A DNA stretch of 40,908 bases from Candidatus Gastranaerophilales bacterium (GCA_944326015.1 CALVCJ010000009.1:1-40908); one strand, 5' to 3'. Shown: positions 1 through 8,484, numbered from the stretch's first letter. Numbers and translations: made by a program. The notes: generated from the sequence alone by a model not told the origin.

Positions 1-16
1 TATTTAACTTTCCCAT
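1..16 (-). CDS. 5' end of an unidentified gene, cut by the window edge
   Basis: Read on the minus strand, an ATG at 16 is followed by codons for Met-Gly-Lys-Leu-Asn before the window ends. A strong Shine-Dalgarno (AAAGGAGC, 21-28) lies 5 nt upstream, and a TATAAT-like hexamer lies further upstream near 44-50, which is why I call a start here despite seeing only five codons. The product cannot be identified. The gene lies downstream of purA on the same strand, about 260 nt away, and probably has its own promoter. Confidence 0.55.
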
Positions 17-274
17 TATTGCTCCTTTCATACTTAAGATTATTATATAGTTATGTTATCACATTTTTGATTTTTTTTCAAGCCGGCAGAGTAACAGAAC
101 CAAAAGCCATACCGCAAAAATTTAGTTTTGGACGATAAAAGGGTAAGAAGGTTAAGCTATTTACAAAAAAGCTACACACCTGTTAAAAGATCTCTAAAAT
201 ACTTCGGCAGACACTATGAATGCTTTGTGAGAATATACAGTGTAAACTGCGATTATAAATACCTTAATACATTA
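17..274. other. intergenic region downstream of purA
   Basis: No convincing gene. A TTG-started plus-strand frame from 128 has no ribosome-binding site and runs into the 3' end of purA. The 13-mer at 241-253 (TGTAAACTGCGAT) also occurs in the right arm of the inverted-repeat element at 16835-16847, so a decayed solo arm of that element is possible. I see no strong intrinsic terminator for purA. Confidence 0.4.
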
Positions 275-1555
275 TCAAATTTTAAAAATGGTTTGCTCTC
301 TATCAGGCCCAACGCTAACTATTGAAATAGGAACCTCCAAAAACTCTTCAAGTCGCGAGAGATATTTTTTTGTGTTTTCAGGAAGTTTTGAGTATTCTTT
401 AATAGCTGTAATATCTTGCTTCCAGCCTTTGAAAGTTTCATAAACAGGTTCCAGATACTTATGTATAAATACATCCGTCGGGTAACTTGTATAAATTTCG
501 CCTGTTCTGGTGTCTTTGTAAGCCGTGCATACCTTTATTTCATCAAATTCGTCAAAGACATCAATTTTTGTTAAAGCTATTGAAGTTAAGCCACCTACAA
601 GAACAGCGTATTTCATAGTCACAGCATCAAACCATCCGCATCGACGCGGTCTACCAGTTGTAACACCGTATTCATGTCCTATTTCACGAATTTTATCACC
701 TGTTTCATCTGTTAATTCCGTAACAAAAGGGCCTTCTCCAACTCTTGTTACATATGCTTTTGCAACTCCAATCACTTCATCAATCATTATAGGACCATAT
801 CCTGAGCCTGTTGCTGCCCCACCGCCGATCGGATTTGAGGAGGTAACAAAAGGATAAGTGCCATAGTCTATATCTAACATTACCCCCTGAGCACCCTCAA
901 AAAGAACGGCTTTATTTGTGTATTTTGCATCTTCAAGAACTTTCTGCCAGTCGAAGCAGACATATGGTTTGAAAATATCAGCATATTTTTTACATAAAGA
1001 AAAAATTTCTTCTTTTGTATAAGTTTTCAGCCCGTAAACTTCTTTTAAAATTTTATTTTTTAAAGGCAGAATTATATCAAGCTTTTCAGAAAGCGCATCT
1101 AGGGAGTACAAATCTTGAACTTTCAAGCCAATTCTAGCCATTTTATCCGTATAAGTCGGACCAATACCTTTTTTAGTTGTTCCAATTTTACCTTTTTGGG
1201 CTGTACTTTCAGAATAACCATCGATCGCTGTGTGATAAGGCATTGTAATAGATGCAAGCGGATTAATTTTTAACCCTGAAACATCTATGCCATCTTTTAT
1301 CAGAATCTTAATTTCCTCTTCAAAGTATTCGGGTAAAATTACAGTCCCAGGCCCTATAAAGCAGATTTTTCCCTTATATAAAATACCTGATGGAATAAGA
1401 TGAAATTTAAATGTCTTATTATGAGCAACAACTGTGTGCCCAGCGTTACATCCCCCCTGGTATCTTATTATTAAATCAGCATCCTGAGCTAGTAAATCAG
1501 TAATTTTTGCTTTACCTTCATCACCCCATTGAGCGCCAACTACAACCTTATTCAT
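275..1555 (-). CDS. purA: adenylosuccinate synthetase
   Basis: Adenylosuccinate synthetase (426 aa) joins IMP and aspartate using GTP to make adenylosuccinate, the first committed step from IMP to AMP, in the cytosol. The N-terminus carries the family phosphate loop WGDEGK (residues 10-15, with the catalytic Asp12) and NAGHTVV with the catalytic His. Further family segments include IGTTKKGIGPTYTDK, the GAQG segment, SSNPIGGGAATG and TTGRPRRCGWFD. Length is normal for the family. The ATG at 1555 is preceded by AAAGGGAT as ribosome-binding site. The gene stands alone among its neighbours with no other purine gene nearby. Confidence is high. Confidence 0.97.
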   Translation of the reverse strand: MNKVVVGAQWGDEGKAKITDLLAQDADLIIRYQGGCNAGHTVVAHNKTFKFHLIPSGILYKGKICFIGPGTVILPEYFEEEIKILIKDGIDVSGLKINPLASITMPYHTAIDGYSESTAQKGKIGTTKKGIGPTYTDKMARIGLKVQDLYSLDALSEKLDIILPLKNKILKEVYGLKTYTKEEIFSLCKKYADIFKPYVCFDWQKVLEDAKYTNKAVLFEGAQGVMLDIDYGTYPFVTSSNPIGGGAATGSGYGPIMIDEVIGVAKAYVTRVGEGPFVTELTDETGDKIREIGHEYGVTTGRPRRCGWFDAVTMKYAVLVGGLTSIALTKIDVFDEFDEIKVCTAYKDTRTGEIYTSYPTDVFIHKYLEPVYETFKGWKQDITAIKEYSKLPENTKKYLSRLEEFLEVPISIVSVGPDREQTIFKI

Positions 1556-1720
1556 ATCCCTTTTGATATCCTTTCTTTACAAATCAGGTCAATTTTTATT
1601 ATATTCTAGCACAAAAAAATTTTTTCCATAACCTTTACGAATTGTATTCCCTTAACTCTTTTCAATATTTTCAAGCTTACCATAATTATTACAATTCGTT
1701 ACAATATATTATTAAATTAT

Positions 1721-1747
1721 TAAAGTTTTTATATAAAAAACCGATAT
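1721..1747 (+). promoter_or_regulatory. sigma-28 (FliA)-like promoter of the 696-aa orphan gene
   Basis: TAAAGTTT at 1721-1728, an 11-nt spacer, then ACCGATAT at 1740-1747. The enterobacterial FliA consensus is TAAAGTTT-N11-GCCGATAA, so the -35 part is identical, the spacer length is exact and six of eight -10 bases match. The predicted transcript would start near 1754, leaving a leader of about 40 nt before the ATG at 1795. Base composition is AT-rich, but the CCGAT core is not explained by that. Confidence 0.6.
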
Positions 1748-1794
1748 ACCATAGTGAAAGTTACTAAGGAAATTGAAAGGAAAATGTATCATCT

Positions 1795-3885
1795 ATGGGA
1801 ATGGCAGCAGGACAGGCTAGATTATTATCAATAACTTCCCGTATGTCAGATAATGAGCTGAGAGCGCAAATTATCAACAATCAGAAAATGCGGCTTGCAA
1901 CTAAAAGTTCGCAGGTCAGCGAAGCATACACAACTGCCTTAAATCAATCACAGATGATGTTTACAAATTACGATGCTGATAATAATTCAACATATCAAAA
2001 ACTTACTTTCAATGCATTAACAGCTTATAATCCATATAACAACCAGTACGGAATTTCAAACAGCTCCGGACAAATACTTGTATCCGAGAAAGATGCAATT
2101 AATTTCCAAAATGCAAATGGTGATATAAATACTTTTCTTGGTTATTATGGTCTGGAAAATACTACTACATACTTTGATAATTTGAATGAGTACGCAACAG
2201 AAACAGGAACGATTCCATATTATACAGGCGCTAAAGATGATGACGGGAATCCTATAACTATAGATACAGGTATGACAGCGGAAATGCTGCAGGCTTATTA
2301 TGAAGGCATAGAAGGCAGTACTGAACATCCCGGGTATAACACTACTATAGCAGGTGAACAATACTATAATTACACAGCAGCATTAAATAACTTTAATACA
2401 GCATATAATGCCTGGAGCAGCACTATTGCAACAAACATGGACAATGAGCTGCGAAACCTTACTTCTTCTGACGGAAAAACTTTATTCAAGCCTAGTAGCG
2501 GCACAGATAACAGCATTGAAACTGCAGTTGAAAACGCTACTACAGATGATGGAATTAATAATGTATTAAACTCTTTACTGGATTATATTGATAAATATTC
2601 CGAATATACGCTTGCTACAACAAGTACGGAAAACTATATAAACAGTCTGAAATCAGAAATTCAATCAGCCATAACAGGAGAATATACTTATACCAATGAC
2701 AGTAACGTTGGAGCCGGCTTGACCCTTGACGGAGACGAATATAACGGAAGCTTGACATTTGGTGTATTAGGAATGACTAGCGATGACGATAAAATCGTCA
2801 CGATTAATAAATTCAGTGAACCTATATACAAACAAGATCCAAACTCTGAAGACGGATATGCACATGATGAATTCGGCAACAAAATTATTGAAGGGTATGG
2901 GCCTCCAAGATACACAGTATCAGCATACAATGAAGATACAGGCAGCTACAGTGAAATACCGAGTGGAAATGTTACATTAGAAGCAGACGGCACATTCACT
3001 GTAACATATACGTACGCTGATGATGATAATCAAACACAGACAATTAAGTATGTCGGAATTCCAGATGTTTTCAACGGAGCTGACGAAAATGTTTTCAGTA
3101 TCACTGAAACTAAACATGTAACTGTTGATTCTAAAAAAGAAACTGCTAAACAAATTATAAACAGCTTAAAAGGTTCAATATATCAGGTTTGGAATCCTGC
3201 ACTTGAACCATTTATCAATAAAGAATCTCCTGAATATAAAACATATACTGAAAAGGCACAAGCTCTAGAACAAATTTTATTTGGAACAACAGGAGTCTTA
3301 TCTGAAGAAAGCTATCCTAATCTTCTCGATGTTGAATGGCTGGTGAAAAACATGACACCAGAACAACAAACAAACTTTCAACCAATACTTGATGTTCTGA
3401 TACTTGATAATATCATGAATACATATGGTGAGCCTTCTTATGCATGGATTGATACAAGCGAAGTAACAGACTCCTATAATGAAAACGGCAGTGCAAAAGC
3501 ACAATGGTATACTAATCTGTTCAATCGCATGAAAGATGGAGGATATCAAGTATTACAAGATGGTCTTGCATCAAGTTCAGAATGGATACAATTTGCTTTT
3601 GAAAACGGAATTATAACTCTTGAGCAGGTAGATTCAAAATATGCCTGGAATACTCTTATATATTCAAGCTGTAGTGATATTACAGAACAAACCGATTCAG
3701 CAGCGATTGCCATTGCGGAAGCCGAATATAATGCTGCTATGAACAAAATAGAGAACAAAGATAAAATGTATGATCTTGAATTGAAGAATATTGATACAGA
3801 ACACAATTCTCTCGAAACAGAATATGAATCAATAAAGAGTGCGATAGACAAAAACATTGAAAGAACTTTCAAAATTTACAGCTAA
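1795..3885 (+). CDS. orphan protein with flagellin/hook-protein-like helical termini
   Basis: Not assignable to a named family. The 696-aa product has no signal peptide and no membrane segment. The first ~60 residues (MGMAAGQARLLSITSRMSD...) are amphipathic and helical, rich in Gln, Ser and Asn. The middle (about 70-560) is Asn/Thr/Tyr/Asp-rich and beta-like with many acidic loops. The last ~60 residues (AEAEYNAAMNKIENKDKMYD onward, ending IDKNIERTFKIYS) form a predicted coiled coil. Helical ends around a variable centre are the layout of flagellar axial proteins (flagellin, FlgK, FlgL), and the FliA-like promoter at 1721-1747 fits, but no axial-protein signature is exact. The Shine-Dalgarno AAAGGA lies about 13 nt before the ATG, rather far. 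Similar N-termini are familiar to me from other gut Melainabacteria, without known function. Secretion by a flagellar or type III-like route is inference. Confidence 0.85.
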   Translation: MGMAAGQARLLSITSRMSDNELRAQIINNQKMRLATKSSQVSEAYTTALNQSQMMFTNYDADNNSTYQKLTFNALTAYNPYNNQYGISNSSGQILVSEKDAINFQNANGDINTFLGYYGLENTTTYFDNLNEYATETGTIPYYTGAKDDDGNPITIDTGMTAEMLQAYYEGIEGSTEHPGYNTTIAGEQYYNYTAALNNFNTAYNAWSSTIATNMDNELRNLTSSDGKTLFKPSSGTDNSIETAVENATTDDGINNVLNSLLDYIDKYSEYTLATTSTENYINSLKSEIQSAITGEYTYTNDSNVGAGLTLDGDEYNGSLTFGVLGMTSDDDKIVTINKFSEPIYKQDPNSEDGYAHDEFGNKIIEGYGPPRYTVSAYNEDTGSYSEIPSGNVTLEADGTFTVTYTYADDDNQTQTIKYVGIPDVFNGADENVFSITETKHVTVDSKKETAKQIINSLKGSIYQVWNPALEPFINKESPEYKTYTEKAQALEQILFGTTGVLSEESYPNLLDVEWLVKNMTPEQQTNFQPILDVLILDNIMNTYGEPSYAWIDTSEVTDSYNENGSAKAQWYTNLFNRMKDGGYQVLQDGLASSSEWIQFAFENGIITLEQVDSKYAWNTLIYSSCSDITEQTDSAAIAIAEAEYNAAMNKIENKDKMYDLELKNIDTEHNSLETEYESIKSAIDKNIERTFKIYS

Positions 3886-3913
3886 ATATATAAATTTAAG
3901 AAAAAATATGTTC

Positions 3914-3936
3914 AATCTTTATATCATATAAAGATT
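3914..3936. repeat. perfect 23-nt palindrome, possible operator or weak terminator
   Basis: AATCTTTATAT and ATATAAAGATT are perfect inverted repeats of 11 nt around a single C (3925). It lies 29 nt after the stop of the 696-aa gene and 75 nt before the HEAT-like gene. No T-run follows, so a classical intrinsic terminator is unlikely. A dimeric regulator site is an alternative. Confidence 0.5.
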
Positions 3937-4010
3937 ATATAAGGAAATCATAATTATAATATTTTTTAGTTTATAATCATAATATAGATCAGATAAATGG
4001 AGATATTATA

Positions 4011-4295
4011 ATGGAAACAGTAAATGAAATTCTTTCAAAATTAGAAAATGCAGATAACATAACAAAAAATAAACTGGAAAACGAACTTGTAAATATTGGA
4101 ACTTCTGTCTTACCGCAGCTTGTTGATGAATTACAGGTTGTAAGAGGAATTAAAAGAGGTGTTGTTGCAATGACTTTGATTAGAATAGGTGACGCATCTG
4201 TTAAATATCTTAAAAAAGCTGCAGAATGCAACAAAGATTTTGAATGGGTTGCTGAATATTTAATTAGAGAGATTAAAGGTACAGTTGCAGCTTAA
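4011..4295 (+). CDS. small HEAT-repeat-like helical protein
   Basis: A 94-aa all-helical protein with two or three HEAT-like helix pairs: IGTSVLPQLVDELQVVRGIKRGVVAMTLIRIGDASVKYLKKAAE. The IG(T/D)xxVxxL pattern repeats about every 30-35 residues, typical of HEAT/armadillo-type scaffolds. Such proteins usually bind other proteins; no partner can be named. The ATG is preceded by GGAG (ATGGAGATATTATAATG). A clear intrinsic terminator follows, so it is probably monocistronic. Domain assignment moderate, function unknown. Confidence 0.75.
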   Translation: METVNEILSKLENADNITKNKLENELVNIGTSVLPQLVDELQVVRGIKRGVVAMTLIRIGDASVKYLKKAAECNKDFEWVAEYLIREIKGTVAA

Positions 4296-4325
4296 AAGTT
4301 TTTGTATAATTTATAATTATGTAAT

Positions 4326-4359
4326 AAAAAAGACCGAAGATCAAGTAAGGTCTTTTTTT
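4326..4359 (+). terminator. intrinsic terminator after the HEAT-like gene
   Basis: AAAAAAGACC (4326-4335), a 13-nt loop, then GGTC (4349-4352) running into seven Ts (4353-4359). The A-run on the left arm pairs with the T-run. It ends only 16 nt before the next start codon, and the -10 of the next gene follows directly. Confidence 0.85.
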
Positions 4360-4363
4360 ATGA

Positions 4364-4369
4364 TAGAAT
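4364..4369 (+). promoter_or_regulatory. extended -10 element, leaderless start
   Basis: TGATAGAAT (TG at 4361-4362, hexamer TAGAAT at 4364-4369) lies 6 nt before the ATG at 4376, and no Shine-Dalgarno is present. Transcription starting about 6-7 nt after the hexamer would begin at the ATG itself. Confidence 0.6.
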
Positions 4370-4375
4370 TTTTTT

Positions 4376-5884
4376 ATGCTGAAAAAGGGATTAATTTTTT
4401 ATATATCAATATTTCTTTTAATAATTGCCTTTTGCACAACATCTAATAGTTATGATAACGATTTATGGGCAAGACTAATTGCGGGCATGGGAGTTGTTGA
4501 TGGAGGCCATGTCCTGAAATCTGATTTTTTATCGTACACACCAGTTCACACCTGGTGGGATCATGAATGGGGCTCAGGTGTCATATTTTATATTTTTCTT
4601 AAATTTTTTGGGCCATACAGTTTGATAATTCTGCAGGCATTTATTCTATTTTTGCTTATGTTCACAGCTTCAAAAATTATTAAATTAAGAAATAATATAT
4701 CCCCATACAATATATTATTTTACTTTTTTTCACTAATGGGTGTAATGCAGCTTTTAAATAACCCGATAAGATGTCATCTTTTCAGCTTTTTACTGTTTAC
4801 TGTCTTCATATACATATTTGAACGAGTTAGAAGAGGAAACAATAAACTTCTTTATTTAATTCCAGTTATCACAATTTTCTGGAACAACCTCCACGGAGGA
4901 GTGGTTGCAGGATTAGGACTCACAGCGATGTATGCTGTTGGTGAATTTTTAAATAAAAAGCCTTTTAAAAAATATATTATAACCCTGTTAATCTCTGCCC
5001 TGAGTCTAATGATAAACCCATGGGGGGGGGATTATATAAAATTTCTTTTAATGGCTAACACAATGAACAGACCTGATATTGTAGAATGGTGGGGATTATT
5101 TTCAAAATTTTATTTGTTTAAATATATTGAATTTAAAATATTTATGGCAGTTGCAGTTATGAGCGAGTTAATATGCATAACAAAAGAGATAAATAATTCT
5201 AATATAAAGCAGTGGTATAAAAAAACTGATAAAACAAAAATAATTATACTTGTAACTACTTTATGTCTTGGGATAAGCCATGTCAAACTTATACCATTTT
5301 TTGCAATTTCTGCTCTCTGCTTTGTTTATGAAGACTTTTATAACTTAATAAAAAATTTAAAATTTCCAGCGTGGAAAGATAAGATTGTATATGGATTTAT
5401 ACTTTTTCTTTCTATTTTTACGCTAACAGCAAAAAATTTTTCCGTTCCTGCCGGAATTGATATTTATCCTGTTAAAGAAGTTGAATTTATTAAAAAAAAC
5501 AATATTCGCGGAAATCTATTAACCAACTTTGGCTTTGGCAGCTACACAGCATACAAACTTTATCCGGCTAATCTGATTTATATGGACGGACGATACGAGG
5601 AAGTTTATTACGACTACATGATACCGTTAATAAAACAATTTTTTCTAGTAAATCCTGGCTGGGATGAAGTTTTAAAGGTGTTCCCGCCGGATGTAATGAT
5701 TATAGAAAAATTCTACCCTGTTTATAATGTTCTTAACAAATCAAAAGAATGGAAACTCGTCTATGAAGGTAAAAATTTCGGGGTATTTCTTCCAGCAAAG
5801 CTTGCCGACAGACATTTTGTACAACCGTCTGATGATATTGAGTATTATAAAAATACACTGTTTAATACAGATATAAAATTTTAA
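4376..5884 (+). CDS. polytopic membrane protein, GT-C glycosyltransferase-like
   Basis: A 502-aa integral membrane protein with roughly ten hydrophobic segments, beginning with residues 4-22 as a signal anchor. The first extracytoplasmic loop carries acidic and aromatic residues (NDLWARLIAG, then YTPVHTWWDHEWGSG), reminiscent of the DxD-type first loop of GT-C lipid-linked sugar transferases and related membrane proteins. The C-terminal third (from about residue 365) is a soluble region (RGNLLTNFGFGSYTAYKLYP, YMDGRYEEVYYDYM) as in GT-C enzymes. Substrate unknown. It probably has a leaderless mRNA. Codons for Pro-Trp-Gly-Gly-Asp contain nine consecutive Gs at 5022-5030. It is followed by the patatin-like gene 18 nt downstream, which has its own -10. 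Confidence 0.8.
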   Translation: MLKKGLIFYISIFLLIIAFCTTSNSYDNDLWARLIAGMGVVDGGHVLKSDFLSYTPVHTWWDHEWGSGVIFYIFLKFFGPYSLIILQAFILFLLMFTASKIIKLRNNISPYNILFYFFSLMGVMQLLNNPIRCHLFSFLLFTVFIYIFERVRRGNNKLLYLIPVITIFWNNLHGGVVAGLGLTAMYAVGEFLNKKPFKKYIITLLISALSLMINPWGGDYIKFLLMANTMNRPDIVEWWGLFSKFYLFKYIEFKIFMAVAVMSELICITKEINNSNIKQWYKKTDKTKIIILVTTLCLGISHVKLIPFFAISALCFVYEDFYNLIKNLKFPAWKDKIVYGFILFLSIFTLTAKNFSVPAGIDIYPVKEVEFIKKNNIRGNLLTNFGFGSYTAYKLYPANLIYMDGRYEEVYYDYMIPLIKQFFLVNPGWDEVLKVFPPDVMIIEKFYPVYNVLNKSKEWKLVYEGKNFGVFLPAKLADRHFVQPSDDIEYYKNTLFNTDIKF

Positions 5885-5890
5885 TCGTAG

Positions 5891-5896
5891 TATAAT
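5891..5896 (+). promoter_or_regulatory. -10 element, leaderless start of the patatin-like gene
   Basis: A perfect TATAAT at 5891-5896 lies exactly 6 nt before the ATG at 5903, with no Shine-Dalgarno between them. This is the same geometry as at 4376, 32453, 38211 and dnaX. Confidence 0.65.
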
Positions 5897-5902
5897 TTAT
5901 AT

Positions 5903-7099
5903 ATGAATACAAATTTAAAATATACATGTTTATTCGGAGGCGGTGCAATTCGTGGAGTTTCTTATATAGGAACCATTAAAGCACTTGAAGAATTAGGAGT
6001 TATACCAGATACGCTAGGCGGTTCTTCTGTAGGTTCAATAATTGCGGCACTTCTTGCTGTTGGATATAGCGCAGAAGAAATTAAAAACGTTTTTTTGAAA
6101 GTTAACTTTGAACTTTTTAAAGATATATCAATTGGTATCGGACCAATTTTTGCATTAAGCAAAGGGGAGGTGTTCCTTGAATGGGTACGTGAGCTTATTG
6201 AAACTAAGTATTATGGTGAAAAATATAAAAAAGGTTCTAACAAAGCAGTTACCTTTGAAGATATACAGAAAAATCTTGTAATAATAACCACAGATCTTTC
6301 GAGTTTTGAGTGTAAAGAGTTTTCGCGATTTTGCACACCTGATTACGAAATTGCTTCAGCTGTAAGAATTTCATGCTGTATGCCCGGTCTAATGAAACCA
6401 ATCGAGTATAACAAAACTCTTCTTGTAGATGGTGACCTTCAAAAAAGCTGGCCAATGTGGGAGTTATCCAAGAATTTACAGCCAAAAAATGAAAGAATTT
6501 TAGAATTCAGGCTGGAAGGATATTACGATACAAATGATATATCAGGGATTGACTATGCAAATGCAGTTTACAGCTGCATGACTGCAATGTCTACTTCATT
6601 CATTACTAACATTTATGCACAAAATGATAAATACGACTATATTGTGCTTAATACCGGTGATATTGTTGTAGTTGACTTTAACATATCTGAAAACAAAAGA
6701 AATGAGTTAATCCAATCAGGTTACGACCAAACAATGAACTATTTTATAAAAATACTTCCTGAGAAAAAGTCGAAAATTAAAAATAATTATGAAATAATAC
6801 TTTCACATACACTTAAAATTCAAAAATACATTTTGTCAAATAATATCTTAAAAGCAAAAATTCAAATAGGCGATTTATTTTGTGATCTTACAGATTTAAG
6901 TGATATAATTGATAATAATGATTATTCTGCAATCAAAAGATTTAAGAATATGTTTTTCAAAAATATAAAATATCCGCCTTTATTCGGCAAGATAAGTCTG
7001 TCAAACGACAATCTGGTAAAGGCTGAAATTGAACAACTTAACATGCATCTTAATTCAAAAATTAAGGAGTTAAACTCTTACTTAGATATCATTCACTAA
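5903..7099 (+). CDS. patatin-like phospholipase
   Basis: A 398-aa serine hydrolase of the patatin family, which cleaves acyl esters of phospholipids. The N-terminal domain has the oxyanion motif GGGAIRG (residues 12-18), the nucleophile elbow GSSVG (40-44, Ser42) and the catalytic DGD (LLVDGDL, about residue 178), so the Ser-Asp dyad is complete. There is no signal peptide, so it is either cytosolic or exported by a specialised system, as for ExoU-like toxins. Residues from about 270 to the end are a Lys/Asn-rich, low-hydrophobicity extension I do not recognise. It sits directly behind the membrane protein gene. Housekeeping lipid turnover and effector roles cannot be separated from the sequence. 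Confidence 0.9.
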   Translation: MNTNLKYTCLFGGGAIRGVSYIGTIKALEELGVIPDTLGGSSVGSIIAALLAVGYSAEEIKNVFLKVNFELFKDISIGIGPIFALSKGEVFLEWVRELIETKYYGEKYKKGSNKAVTFEDIQKNLVIITTDLSSFECKEFSRFCTPDYEIASAVRISCCMPGLMKPIEYNKTLLVDGDLQKSWPMWELSKNLQPKNERILEFRLEGYYDTNDISGIDYANAVYSCMTAMSTSFITNIYAQNDKYDYIVLNTGDIVVVDFNISENKRNELIQSGYDQTMNYFIKILPEKKSKIKNNYEIILSHTLKIQKYILSNNILKAKIQIGDLFCDLTDLSDIIDNNDYSAIKRFKNMFFKNIKYPPLFGKISLSNDNLVKAEIEQLNMHLNSKIKELNSYLDIIH

Positions 7100-7100
7100 T

Positions 7101-7260
7101 TTAAAAATTCTGGGACTTATATAGCAAATTCCAATAAAAATGGGTAAATGCTACCCTAACTCGTTTCAGGTCTCGTTGTTTTGAGATGCTGAAACAAGTT
7201 TAGCATGACAATATTACGCATATTTAGTGGAAACTTCTATACATATCCCAAAATTCTTGA
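7101..7260. repeat. MITE-like nested inverted repeat, copy 1
   Basis: The arms 7101-7142 and 7219-7260 are inverted copies of each other with 31 of 42 positions matching without gaps, sharing TGGGA, ATAG and TTCCA blocks. Between them sits a unit of the dispersed palindromic repeat (7149-7209; TCGTTTCAGG and GATGCTGAAACAAG). No reading frame is present. It lies between the patatin gene and tRNA-Leu. A second, more diverged element of the same design is at 16694-16853. Confidence 0.7.
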
Positions 7261-7313
7261 CATGTGAGTTTCTTTATTTTAATATAGAAAAGTTGACAGT
7301 TTAAACTCTAAAT

Positions 7314-7399
7314 GCCCTGGTGGCGGAATCGGTAGACGCGTCGGACTTAAAATCCGGTTGGAGTTAAATCCAGTGCCAGTTCAAGTCTGGCCCAGGGCA
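7314..7399 (+). tRNA. tRNA-Leu (anticodon TAA)
   Basis: The acceptor stem GCCCTGG (7314-7320) pairs with CCAGGGC (7392-7398), with discriminator A at 7399. The anticodon loop CTTAAAA (7346-7352) holds TAA at 7348-7350. There is a long variable arm, and the T-arm is GCCAG-TTCAAGT-CTGGC (7375-7391). The long variable arm and D-loop are as in class II leucine tRNAs. CCA is not encoded. A terminator follows. Confidence 0.96.
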
Positions 7400-7405
7400 A
7401 ATTTT

Positions 7406-7436
7406 AAAAGAACCTTTTAGCTAAGGTTCTTTTTTA
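7406..7436 (+). terminator. intrinsic terminator after tRNA-Leu
   Basis: AAGAACCTT (7408-7416) and AAGGTTCTT (7423-7431) form a 9-bp stem with a 6-nt loop, followed by a T-run to 7435. Confidence 0.9.
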
Positions 7437-7569
7437 TATTAAGAAATATTAAAATAGCTGTAAAAGCCTATAATATATGGGAATATAAGATATAATCAAG
7501 TATTAATATGTCAATTTTTTGATAAAGATATACTTATTATATATATAGAATATAATTCAGGAGATCATA

Positions 7570-8484
7570 ATGACTGGACAAGATTTTTGGCAAAAACTTG
7601 GCAATACATTTCAACAGATAGGGTATGGGCTTACACAAACAGCAATTACCGGCTTTGCGCTAAAAAACAGGATCGGATGCTGCCATGGTCCAAGTATATT
7701 TTGCGGAGGTTTCGGATACGGAGTACGCGAAGGTATTGGAATTCCGAGTTATATGATGGCAGATCCACTCGGCTTTTCCTGGCTACCAAACCCTATTTTT
7801 TCATATAATATAAATAATTCATATGGTAATATACTTGCATATCAGTCTGGCCTTAACTTTGCCCCTATTCAGCTTCCACAAATTACTATTCCGCCATTAA
7901 CACAAAATCTGCAACCTGCTGCAAACGAATATGCAGGAGATCTTGACCTGAATCAGGAAACTAATGCAGGACAGGCTTTTGACGAAGCTACAAACAAGTT
8001 AGGTGAAAATGACTCCGAATCTTATACAATTATAGACGAATTCAGTGATCCGGATAATGCGGAAAAATGTGCAGACGAATATAAATCTTCTGTCAGCAGC
8101 ATTGCAAAATCTTACGCTGCCTTTATAGATAAAATTTCCGGTAATTGTGACGGAAAAGTAACTGCAAAAGAGTTTGTTAAACATGAAATATCAAAATTAC
8201 CTTCTGATACCGGCTCATTGGAAAAATCACAAGCAATATCAATGGCGCAGAATGCATTTAAAAAAATTGATATTAATGGTGACGGATATGCAGACTGGAA
8301 AGAACTTTCAGCAACAATTGCGGCATTTGATACAAGCACTGCAAATCAGTCAGATTCATTAAACGCACAAATAAACGCAGAAGATTACAAAAAATGGTCT
8401 GCCCTTCTTGCACAAAGTGTGCCAAATCAATTTGATGTTACAATCAGAAAAACTTATACTCAGCTATTTAGCACAAAAGAGTAA
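7570..8484 (+). CDS. orphan protein with C-terminal EF-hand pair
   Basis: A 304-aa protein without signal peptide. The N-terminal half (1-120) is rich in Gly, Pro, Asn and aromatics, with a Cys cluster (GCCHGPSIFCGG, 36-47). The C-terminal half carries a canonical EF-hand loop, DINGDGYADWKE (234-245; Asp1, Asn3, Asp5, Asp9, Glu12 all present). A degenerate loop precedes it at 190-201 (SGNCDGKVTAKE, Ser at position 1). This suggests calcium binding by a paired EF-hand, as in calerythrin-like or secreted bacterial proteins. The family of the N-terminal half is not recognised. Ribosome-binding site CAGGAG lies 6 nt before the ATG. The 3' end overlaps the 3' end of csaB on the other strand by 21 nt. 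Confidence 0.85.
   Translation: MTGQDFWQKLGNTFQQIGYGLTQTAITGFALKNRIGCCHGPSIFCGGFGYGVREGIGIPSYMMADPLGFSWLPNPIFSYNINNSYGNILAYQSGLNFAPIQLPQITIPPLTQNLQPAANEYAGDLDLNQETNAGQAFDEATNKLGENDSESYTIIDEFSDPDNAEKCADEYKSSVSSIAKSYAAFIDKISGNCDGKVTAKEFVKHEISKLPSDTGSLEKSQAISMAQNAFKKIDINGDGYADWKELSATIAAFDTSTANQSDSLNAQINAEDYKKWSALLAQSVPNQFDVTIRKTYTQLFSTKE

Noticed and set aside
128-325. 65-aa plus-strand frame at the left end
   Set aside because: TTG start without ribosome-binding site, overlaps the purA 3' end, and no recognisable product.
525-857. 110-aa frame antisense to purA
   Set aside because: Shadow of a strongly conserved gene; no start signals.
7101-7260. insertion sequence
   Set aside because: Inverted repeats are present but there is no transposase frame; called MITE-like instead.
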